64,000 nucleotides of DNA from G963667425 sp963667425 [NCBI: bacterium] (lineage in GTDB: Bacteria; UBP6; UBA1177): assembly GCA_963667425.1 (NCBI GenBank), contig OY763407.1, positions 1,674,001-1,738,000 on the forward strand. The letters are read 5' to 3'. This document shows, in pieces, positions 53,101 to 59,743 of this stretch (position 1 is its first letter; every line of letters starts with the position of its first letter). The notes under the pieces are model-generated. The model worked only from the letters and a program-made list of their open reading frames with translations, searched no databases and had not been told where the DNA came from. A program made the position numbers and the translations under genes.

Positions 53101-53624
53101 TTAATATTTTCAACATAAAGGAAAAGAAGCTCTTCAAGTTCAATATCCTTACCTGAAAGGCCATCAAAAACAGTCTCAAAATAGTCAGCAGTACTGACTT
53201 TTCCGGTGTAAACATCTGTAGGGGGGAATTCAGCGGCAAAAAGATTAATTATCTCTTCAGTCTTACCTTCTCCGTAAGAACCGAACAGATATGAAAAAAG
53301 CTCTTTAAAAATATTAATTCCAAGCTGCTTTCTATATGCAGACATAATATGATGCATAATTTCATCTATCATTGCCATTGCACTAAGATCAGTGGTTTTT
53401 ATAAATTCCTTTTTTTTCGCACGATTAATCGTATCAGCAAATTCTCTGATAGATTTAAAATCGGGAAAAACCACATTACCACTGTAAGCATAAATAGCTT
53501 TATCAAAATTATATATATCACGAACCCTTCTGTTTATATGAAATTGCATTACAGCTGCATTTTTAGGTATATCATTCATTCCGGCAGATGAAATTTCCAA
53601 AGCGGGAATAATGTTTTTTGTCAT
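50148..53624 (-). CDS. Large GH13 (alpha-amylase family) protein
   Basis: A 1158-residue protein with a GH13 barrel in the middle (about 290-760), a helical N-terminal region of about 280 residues and a C-terminal region of about 380. Conserved regions are SDMVPNHM (region I), VIRFDAAMTLA (nucleophile Asp), LLAEAFW (acid/base Glu) and FMNNPDEETA, where the usual His of NHD is replaced by Pro while the Asp remains. No signal peptide is visible, so it should act inside on glycogen- or maltooligosaccharide-type substrates. The exact reaction cannot be assigned. GGGGAG lies 6 nt before the ATG. Confidence 0.88.
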   Translation of the reverse strand: MTKNIIPALEISSAGMNDIPKNAAVMQFHINRRVRDIYNFDKAIYAYSGNVVFPDFKSIREFADTINRAKKKEFIKTTDLSAMAMIDEIMHHIMSAYRKQLGINIFKELFSYLFGSYGEGKTEEIINLFAAEFPPTDVYTGKVSTADYFETVFDGLSGKDIELEELLFLYVENINPALRPYAELFDDSKLLDAGYIDMMDHYKKFFNGKEGFGPAKKNIIDFILEPIIRHPHSLRDQLSYMASEWGVDILGEFYSRLLSNLDFIREEEKMGFGGPGEMEVITFKHSDDYPDYENYSPDKDWMPRVVMIAKSTYVWLDQLSKDYRKKITTLGDIPEEEIRKLAAKGFTVLWLIGIWERGRASETVKKLCGNPEAAASAYSLYDYVIAEDLGGEDGYNKLKAMADKYHIRLASDMVPNHMAVDSRWVENHPDWFLSLRQKPYPNYTFNGINLSRKDGIGIYIEDHYYDKTDAAVVFKRVDYTNGDVRYIYHGNDGTSMPWNDTAQLNYLNYEVREAVIRTIISIARKFPVIRFDAAMTLAKKHYQRLWFPKPGTGGDIPTRADYAMTREQFDTAFPKEFWTEVVERVAQEVPDTLLLAEAFWFMEGYFVRTLGMHRVYNSAFMHFMKDEDNAKFRESIKNVLEYDPRILQRYVNFMNNPDEETAVAQFGKDDKYFGVCTVMSTIPGLPMFGHGQIEGFTEKYGMEYRKAYWNEQVDWQLVARHEREIFPLLHKRYLFSSVENFQYYDVMNGHEICNDLIAYSNSFNGAHSLVVYNNKFTTSTGWIKEAAPKKNMDMEGDVFEKTTLGDSFDLSDRDDHYVIFENHNTGLEYIKSSKEIREKGFFVNLDAFKYAVYLNFREVQDNEFSHYGKLCAELSGKGVKSIKKEAKLIGLKELHFLFGKLVNKDTLLNLRKIRSEKKKIKKTESNEMEKSYLEFMTKLAEYDSSEFKKSDLPLDAISGIVQLPSIVDKYKKGEVKDYLLSNVSDDKFYNLVILVWSFIKNIGDAAKDTDKCRALRLFEKHMLDEAVKNVLIECGMSELHADHQLSYIKSFLAFEGALPSKKNIAEITEEMFKSPYVRKTARINTYQGTEYFNKESFEKLLAGLFIIDILDGAIPAKQEQMLEKIVAFNEAAEKSGYQTQETVVHLKLKKHKRKPKAK

Positions 53625-53659
53625 AATCTTCTCCCCAAATAGTAATCAAAAATCACAAA

Positions 53660-53687
53660 AGTTTACTTCAAACTGCAAATTAGTCAA
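53660..53687 (-). promoter_or_regulatory. Promoter of the GH13 gene
   Basis: Minus strand TTGACT (53687-53682), 16-bp spacer, TAAACT (53665-53660). Start near 53653, about 29 nt before the ATG. Confidence 0.45.
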
Positions 53688-53772
53688 ATAAGGAGAAAAA
53701 TAAATAAATATAAGGAATCTATGTTTTTCATAATGAAAACAGCGTTCAATAACATTTAAATCATAGTGACAT

Positions 53773-53817
53773 CAAAAACCAAACAACTATTTAGGTATAA
53801 TCAGCAAAAACCAAACA
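53773..53817. repeat. Two 13-bp direct repeats upstream of the cas operon
   Basis: CAAAAACCAAACA occurs exactly at 53773-53785 and 53805-53817, starts 32 bp apart (three helical turns), about 60-100 bp upstream of the cas promoter. A candidate activator or repressor binding pair, or a feature of the GH13 upstream region. Confidence 0.5.
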
Positions 53818-53872
53818 TAACGACATGCTTTTTATACTATAAATAAAACAAGATAAGAAATATTAAAAAAAA

Positions 53873-53912
53873 TTGAATTACAATATTTAAAATCTATAAT
53901 TCTTGTAGAATT
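53873..53912 (+). promoter_or_regulatory. Promoter of the cas operon with overlapping dyad
   Basis: TTGAAT (53873-53878), 16-bp spacer and a perfect TATAAT (53895-53900). The dyad AATTCT-TGT-AGAATT (53898-53912) overlaps the -10 and the predicted start, which is where a repressor would act. Leader about 70 nt, with GCGGAG 8 nt before the cas6 ATG. Confidence 0.55.
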
Positions 53913-53976
53913 GAGATTTGAACAGACAGCTAAACATAACTGATACTAAAAAACAAGCTCTTGCGGAGAAATTTTT

Positions 53977-54741
53977 ATGAAATTAAAACTCACACTTATT
54001 ACAAACAACAAATTCTTAATCAAAATGGAATATAAAAGTTCAATTCAGGCTGTAATATATGCAATGCTTGACGAAAAATTTGCCGAGTGGTTGCATAACA
54101 AAGGTTTTGAATACGAAAAAAGGACATTTAAACTCTTTTCATTCACAGGGTTTCATGAAAAATACAGATTCATAAAAGAGACGCAGGAGTTTCTATATCC
54201 ATCAGAAGTTTCATTCACAGTATCATCACCGGTTTATGAAATCCTTGAACAGACAGCTAAAAACTTCGCCCTGTCAACAAAAATCAATATTGCAGGAATA
54301 GAATTTACAGTAACATCAATAGAAATACTGCCAGCAGAAAAAATAGAACGAGATAAAATCAGAATAAATGCAGCAGAGCCAGTTGAAGTACACTCAACAC
54401 TCACAAAAGGCGACGGAACGAAAAAAACATACTACTACGCACCCAAAGAAAAAGAATTTTCACAGCTTGTAAACAGCAACCTGCAAAAAAAATGGTACTC
54501 ATTCTTTGGAGAAAAATGCCCGTATGACATAAAAATAGAGCCAGTAAACATGAAATACTGCCGTGAAAGAGTCCAGACATTTAAAGGAAAAGTCATAAAA
54601 GGATGGACAGGACATTTCTGGCTCACCGGAAACCCTGAAATAATAAAATTTGCATTAGATACCGGAATCGGAAGCTCAAACAGTGCAGGATATGGATTTA
54701 TAGATGTAGTGGAAAATAAAGAACAAAGGAACTTATATTGA
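53977..54741 (+). CDS. cas6: CRISPR pre-crRNA endoribonuclease Cas6
   Basis: A 254-residue Cas6 that cuts the repeat RNA into crRNAs. It has two ferredoxin-like halves. The second ends in the diagnostic glycine-rich loop TGIGSSNSAGYGFI (about residues 226-240). The preceding segment KGKVIKGWTGHFWLTGNPEI is typical of the RNA-binding domain. It is the first gene of a type I-B operon, with GCGGAG 8 nt before the ATG. Its stop overlaps the TTG start of the next gene (TTGA). Confidence 0.92.
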   Translation: MKLKLTLITNNKFLIKMEYKSSIQAVIYAMLDEKFAEWLHNKGFEYEKRTFKLFSFTGFHEKYRFIKETQEFLYPSEVSFTVSSPVYEILEQTAKNFALSTKINIAGIEFTVTSIEILPAEKIERDKIRINAAEPVEVHSTLTKGDGTKKTYYYAPKEKEFSQLVNSNLQKKWYSFFGEKCPYDIKIEPVNMKYCRERVQTFKGKVIKGWTGHFWLTGNPEIIKFALDTGIGSSNSAGYGFIDVVENKEQRNLY

Positions 54742-56243
54742 AAAAAATCAATATATTCATCAGCAGCGTGCAGGCTGAATTTAAAAAGGAAAGAGAACAG
54801 CTTTTTGAATATCTGATTTCAGATCCATTACTTGGGAAATTCTTTGAACCATTTATCTTTGAAAACCTTCCTGCAACAGACATTTCCGTTACAGAAGCCT
54901 ATTTGCAGAATGTTCAGAAATGCGACATTTATCTTGGAATATTCGGTAAAGATTACGGATATGAAGATGAAGAAGGAATTTCCCCGACAGAAAGAGAATT
55001 TAATCATGCAAAACAGCACAGCAAAACAAAACTTATTTTTATAAGTAACCATAAAATATCAGAAAGACACACAAAAGAAGCCAATTTAATAAAAAATGCA
55101 GAGCAATTTGTTGTAAGAAAACAGTTTTCATCAACAACAGAGTTAAAATCTTCTGTCTACGCCTCATTAGTAAGATATCTCGAAGAAAACGAATATATCA
55201 GAACAAGTCCTTTTGATGCATCTTTTAACCGTAAAATCCAAATTGAAGAGCTTGACAGTAACAAAATACATTCATTTGTAAGAGCAGCAAGAAGAAAAAG
55301 AAAATTCCCATTTAAAGAAGAAGACTCTATTCATGAAATACTAACACACCTCAATTTGATAGAAAATCAGAAAATAACAAATGCAGCTATCCTGCTGTTT
55401 GCCAAAAATCCGCAAAAATTCTTTATAACATCAGAAATAAGATGCGCCCATTTTCACGGAACAGATGTCGTGAAACCAATACCATCATATCAGGTTTACA
55501 AAGGAGATGTTTTTCAGCTTGTAGATCAGGCAGTTGATTTTGTCTTATCAAAAATTGATGTTATGACAGGAGACAGAAGTTTAAGTGTAGACGTTCCCGT
55601 CAATTATGAAATACCACCAGCAGCAGTTGCTGAAGCCATAGTAAATGCAGTAGCACACAGAGATTACACAAGTAACGGAAGCGTTCAGGTAATGCTTTTT
55701 AAAGATAGACTTGAAATCTGGAACCCTGGAACTCTGCCATTTGGACTCACACCGGCAAAATTAAAGAAACCGCATAACTCAATACCAGGAAATCCACTTT
55801 TAGCTGAACCAATGTATCTGGCAGGATACATCGAAAGAATGGGAACAGGCACAAGAGAAATAGTAACACTGTGTAAAAAAGAAGGCTTGAAAGAACCTGA
55901 ATTCATACAGGAAGAAATATTCAGGACAATCCTCTGGAGAAAAAACAAAGTCACCACGGAAGTCACCACGGAAGTCACCACGGAAGTCACCACGGAAGTC
56001 AAAAAACTTCTTGAAATTTTAGCAGGTGAAAAAACCAGAAAGGAACTACAGGAAAAACTGGGACTCAGAAATGATGAATACTTTAGAAAAGCCTATATTG
56101 TTCCGGCACTTGAAGCTGAATTTATAGAAATGACAATACCTGAAAAACCAAACAGCAGATTGCAAAAATACAGATTGACAGAGAAAGGGAAGAAGGTTGT
56201 GGGGAAGAAGATGAAAAAATTAATAATTAATATAGAGGAATAA
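54738..56243 (+). CDS. DUF4062 domain / HATPase_c_4 protein inside the cas operon
   Basis: A 501-residue protein. Residues 1-150 are a DUF4062 domain (NIFISSVQAEFKKEREQL, KCDIYLGIFGKDYG, SPTEREFNHA), a fold related to TIR-like domains. Residues about 160-390 are the ATP-binding part of Schlafen/RecG-like regulators (AILLFAKNPQKF, EAIVNAVAHRDY, EIWNPGTLP, ERMGTGTREI). A VTTE tandem repeat (about 405-421) and a winged-helix end follow. It begins at TTG 54738, overlaps the cas6 stop and has AAGGA 7 nt upstream; cas8b starts 3 bp after it. It is not a known core cas gene. Confidence 0.85.
   Translation: MKKINIFISSVQAEFKKEREQLFEYLISDPLLGKFFEPFIFENLPATDISVTEAYLQNVQKCDIYLGIFGKDYGYEDEEGISPTEREFNHAKQHSKTKLIFISNHKISERHTKEANLIKNAEQFVVRKQFSSTTELKSSVYASLVRYLEENEYIRTSPFDASFNRKIQIEELDSNKIHSFVRAARRKRKFPFKEEDSIHEILTHLNLIENQKITNAAILLFAKNPQKFFITSEIRCAHFHGTDVVKPIPSYQVYKGDVFQLVDQAVDFVLSKIDVMTGDRSLSVDVPVNYEIPPAAVAEAIVNAVAHRDYTSNGSVQVMLFKDRLEIWNPGTLPFGLTPAKLKKPHNSIPGNPLLAEPMYLAGYIERMGTGTREIVTLCKKEGLKEPEFIQEEIFRTILWRKNKVTTEVTTEVTTEVTTEVKKLLEILAGEKTRKELQEKLGLRNDEYFRKAYIVPALEAEFIEMTIPEKPNSRLQKYRLTEKGKKVVGKKMKKLIINIEE
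55950..56000 (+). repeat. 12-bp tandem repeat, 4.25 copies, in the DUF4062 gene
   Basis: GTCACCACGGAA is repeated exactly four times from 55950 plus a partial fifth. It encodes VTTEVTTEVTTEVTTEV between the ATPase and winged-helix parts. Being a multiple of 3, copy-number change keeps the frame. Confidence 0.95.
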
Positions 56244-56246
56244 CAG

Positions 56247-58106
56247 ATGATAGAAGCTCTGTATAAAATTGGTAAAATTCAGGAAGCAGCTAGTTTCCTT
56301 GAAGAATTGGTGGAAGAGATAGGGGATAACTATAAATATGTTTTTAAAATTCTTTTTGATATCTCAAATCCTGGAAATATTTCTTATCAGGGGATAGAAC
56401 TTGAAGAGTTTGATCCTGTCAAAAAAATGAAATATTTCTACAAACCGAAAAAAGGCAACTCAGCAGATTTCACTCCGACATCAAAAGTAACAACATTATT
56501 AAAAACACTGAACTTAAAATCAGGTGTCTTTGACAAAATGATAAATGACCATGGCAATAAAATGAACAGTGAGACTAAAAATTTCATTTTATTGTTAAAG
56601 TCAGTTTGCAATGAAAAGAGAGAGAAAATTTTTTCAGATATTAAAAACAAATCAGAAGAACTGGACATCTTGAAATATGATGAAAAGAGTAAGGATTATA
56701 AATATAAAGATGGAGCCGTTATTACTCTTGGCTTTATTAAAGATGACGTAAAATTGTATGTCGGAGATCTTGAGTATTTTACGAGCCTGTTTTCTTCTGA
56801 TGATAAATCTGCTTACAAAGATTATTATGAAAAATATAGCAAAACAAGTAAGGCTTTTAATAAAGAGTGTTATATTTGCAAGCATAAATCAGAAGAAATT
56901 TGGGGATTTGTAAATACATATAACTTTTATACAGCTGATAAAGATGGCATGATCTCTGGAGGATTTAAACAGGAATTAGCATGGAAAAACTATCCAGTAT
57001 GTTCTGACTGTGCAGAAATGTTGGATAGAGGCAAAAAGTACATTGAAAAAAACCTAAAATATAGATTTTGCGGATTTAATTATTTCTTAATACCGGAAAC
57101 AGTTTTAGATAATGATGAAATATTAAGAAGTATCATTAAAAATATGAAAAAATATGAAGATTTCTCTCTTTCAGATGCAAAAGCAAATCTTATAGATAAA
57201 ACCGAAGAAATTATTATCAAAGAATTGTCCAGAGAAAACAATGCTGTTAATTTTAATTTTCTTTTTTATGAAATTAACAATGCCGCATTTAATATTCTTC
57301 TGTATATGCAGGAAATTGCGCCTACAAGATTAAAATACCTTATTGAAGAGAAAGATAAAATTGACAAAACAAAATTGATTTATGATCTTTTCAAAGAAAT
57401 ACCTACTAAAAAGGACCCGATAAAGTTTAACTTTTCTTTTACTTTTATTCGTGAGTTTTTTCCAAAAACAAAAATAGAAGGTAATTTTGATAAATATTTT
57501 TTGGAAATTATTAACAGTATCTTTTTAGGAAAAAATATCTCAGCTGATTTTTTATTTAGCAGGTTTATGGCTAAAATCAGACCACTCTTTTTAGAAGAAA
57601 ACTGGATAGAACCCTTGATGTTAAAATCATATAAAATTCTTTTATATCTTGAGACAATAAAAATTTTAGACAGGAGAAAAGGACAAATGACAAATTCAGA
57701 AAAACCATTTTCTAAGTTTTTTAGCGCTAACTCTATTTTTGATGATGATGTAAAAAAAGCACTTTTTTTAGAGGGTGTTCTTGCCCAAAAGTTGTTGAAT
57801 GTTCAATATAAAGAACGTAAAGCGACACCTTTCAGAGCAAGATTAAATGGGCTTAAAATCGATGAGAAAGTTGCAAAGAGGCTTTTACCGGAAATGATGA
57901 ATAAGCTTGAAGAGTATGGGAAAAATTATACATCATTTAAAGAAATTGAAGCTGCTATTGGTGAGTATATGCTTAACAGCAGTTTTTCACATTACTCCAT
58001 TGATGAAATGAGTTATTATTTTACATTGGGAATGACATTGGAAAAACATTTTAGGAAAGAAGATGAAACCATAAATAATGAGGAGGAAGATCATGACAAC
58101 AATTGA
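56247..58106 (+). CDS. cas8b: Type I-B Cascade large subunit Cas8b (Csh1/TM1802-like)
   Basis: A 619-residue protein in the large-subunit position. It has the family opening (ALYKIGKIQEAASFLEELVE) and a four-Cys zinc-binding region (CYICKHK near 208 and CSDCAEML near 252). A long helical C-terminal part could serve as the small-subunit-like domain. It would recognise the PAM and contact target DNA. GAGG lies 8 nt upstream, and its 3' end overlaps cas7 by 14 bp. Assignment rests on position and Csh1/TM1802-like appearance; sequence divergence in this family is high. Confidence 0.82.
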   Translation: MIEALYKIGKIQEAASFLEELVEEIGDNYKYVFKILFDISNPGNISYQGIELEEFDPVKKMKYFYKPKKGNSADFTPTSKVTTLLKTLNLKSGVFDKMINDHGNKMNSETKNFILLLKSVCNEKREKIFSDIKNKSEELDILKYDEKSKDYKYKDGAVITLGFIKDDVKLYVGDLEYFTSLFSSDDKSAYKDYYEKYSKTSKAFNKECYICKHKSEEIWGFVNTYNFYTADKDGMISGGFKQELAWKNYPVCSDCAEMLDRGKKYIEKNLKYRFCGFNYFLIPETVLDNDEILRSIIKNMKKYEDFSLSDAKANLIDKTEEIIIKELSRENNAVNFNFLFYEINNAAFNILLYMQEIAPTRLKYLIEEKDKIDKTKLIYDLFKEIPTKKDPIKFNFSFTFIREFFPKTKIEGNFDKYFLEIINSIFLGKNISADFLFSRFMAKIRPLFLEENWIEPLMLKSYKILLYLETIKILDRRKGQMTNSEKPFSKFFSANSIFDDDVKKALFLEGVLAQKLLNVQYKERKATPFRARLNGLKIDEKVAKRLLPEMMNKLEEYGKNYTSFKEIEAAIGEYMLNSSFSHYSIDEMSYYFTLGMTLEKHFRKEDETINNEEEDHDNN

Positions 58107-59004
58107 AAAAAGAAGTGAAATTTTATTTTGCTATGATGTAACAGACGCAAATCCTAACGGCGATCCATTGGACGAAAACAAACCGCGAATTGATGAAGAA
58201 ACAAAAATCAATATTGTGACAGATGTCCGTTTAAAAAGGACAGTTAGAGATTACTTACACGACTACAGAGGGTATGACGGAACAAGTGATAGAGATATTT
58301 TTGTTAGAGAACTTTTCGTAGACAATGATCCTGAAAAAGGAATACAGGATGGGAAAAGTAGAGCGTCGAATTTTCAGAATAGCGCAGATGAAATAGTAAA
58401 AAAATGTATTGATATTCGTTTGTTTGGAGGTGTAATTCCACTTAATAACGATTCCATCACTTATACTGGGCCAGTTCAATTTAAAATGGGTCGTTCGATT
58501 CATAAAGTAGAACTCAAACATTTTAAAGGTACTGGAGCTTTTGCTTCAAAAGCTGGTGCTGGTCAAAAAACTTTCAGAGAGGAATATGTGCTTCCATATT
58601 CTTTTATTGCATTTCATGGAATTATTAATGAAACTGCTGCAAAAAATACAAATCTTTCAGAAAGTGATATTACTGAACTTATGACAGCTTTATGGAATGG
58701 AACCAAAAATCTGATAAGTCGTTCGAAATTCGGTCATATGCCACGATTCCTTGTCAAAGTTACATACACAGAAAAAGGTTATTTTATTGGGGATTTAGAT
58801 AAAAAAATAAAAATGATCAATCATGAAAATGATTTTAGAGTAAGGAGTACATTGGACTTTACTCTTGATATTTCCGAGCTTTTAGAGACTCTTAAATCAG
58901 ATAAAGTTGAAAAGGTTGAATATATTAAATCTCCTGATCTTAAAATTAAAGGTGAAATTCCAAGTGTTTGGGAAGATATGACTTCTAATTGGAGTAATAT
59001 ATGA
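58093..59004 (+). CDS. cas7: Type I-B Cascade backbone protein Cas7 (Csh2)
   Basis: A 303-residue RAMP-fold backbone subunit that polymerises along the crRNA. The N-terminus has the typical LFCYDVTDANPNGDPLDEN followed by VTDVRLKRTVRDYL, diagnostic of the Cas7/Csh2 family. Later, IRLFGGVIPL and YTGPVQFKMGRS are characteristic. ATG 58093 is chosen because GAGGAGG is 6 nt before it. The stop overlaps the cas5 start (ATGA), consistent with coupled synthesis of Cascade parts. Confidence 0.95.
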   Translation: MTTIEKRSEILFCYDVTDANPNGDPLDENKPRIDEETKINIVTDVRLKRTVRDYLHDYRGYDGTSDRDIFVRELFVDNDPEKGIQDGKSRASNFQNSADEIVKKCIDIRLFGGVIPLNNDSITYTGPVQFKMGRSIHKVELKHFKGTGAFASKAGAGQKTFREEYVLPYSFIAFHGIINETAAKNTNLSESDITELMTALWNGTKNLISRSKFGHMPRFLVKVTYTEKGYFIGDLDKKIKMINHENDFRVRSTLDFTLDISELLETLKSDKVEKVEYIKSPDLKIKGEIPSVWEDMTSNWSNI

Positions 59005-59732
59005 AAATTCTTGTATTTGACCTGTGGGGTGATTTGGGGCATTTTAAAATTCCCTACACAATTACATCTCCACTTACCCTTCCTATTCCTTCAAAAACCT
59101 CGCTGTATGGAATAATTGGAGCTATACTTGGATATGATAAAAGAGAATATTTAAAATATTTTCAGAATAAGTTGTTGAAATTTGCAGTTTCTTTGAATAA
59201 CCCTATTGATAAAACACATATTTCTGAAAATTTGTTAAATACTAAAGTCGTAAAAATGTTTGCAAGAATGCCTAAAGGTAAATCTTGTAGAACACAAATT
59301 CGTTTTGAATTTTTAAAAAATCCAAGTTTCAGAATTTTTGTTACAAGCAAAAAAAATGATGAGTTGCAAGAGCTTGAGAAAATGCTCGCTTTTCATAAAA
59401 CGACCTATACTGTTTCTCTCGGATTATCAGAATGCCTTGCAAATTTCAAATTTATTGGGAGTTTTGAAGTGGAAAAGGAAGAATCTTCCTCAGATTTTAT
59501 TGAAATTAACTCTGTTTTGCCTTTAAGTAAAATTTCTGATGCATCTAAAATAGAGATATTACAAGCTGGAAAAAAATATATTAAAGTTCATGCTCCACTT
59601 GAAATGCTTCCTGATAGAGAACTGATTGAATCGGAAGATTTTCTTGTTGAAAGTAATGGTGGAACAATCAATGTAAAAATGGATAATTTTGTCAGAATTA
59701 AAGAGCTTTCTGCAAACATTGTATTTTTTTAG
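59001..59732 (+). CDS. cas5: Type I-B Cascade protein Cas5
   Basis: A 243-residue RAMP protein that caps the 5' handle of the crRNA. The N-terminus LVFDLWGDLGHFKIPYT followed by TLPIPSKTSLYGIIGAILG is the standard Cas5 signature. The ARMPKGKSCRTQIRFEFL region forms the thumb-like insertion. GGAG lies 6 nt upstream and overlaps the end of cas7. Cas3 follows 11 bp later. Confidence 0.93.
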   Translation: MKILVFDLWGDLGHFKIPYTITSPLTLPIPSKTSLYGIIGAILGYDKREYLKYFQNKLLKFAVSLNNPIDKTHISENLLNTKVVKMFARMPKGKSCRTQIRFEFLKNPSFRIFVTSKKNDELQELEKMLAFHKTTYTVSLGLSECLANFKFIGSFEVEKEESSSDFIEINSVLPLSKISDASKIEILQAGKKYIKVHAPLEMLPDRELIESEDFLVESNGGTINVKMDNFVRIKELSANIVFF

Positions 59733-59743
59733 GAGTATTCTAT

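Noticed and set aside
54738-56243. A core cas gene (for example a cas8 variant or csh small subunit)
   Set aside because: The domains are DUF4062, a GHKL-type ATPase and a winged helix; a separate Cas8b follows.
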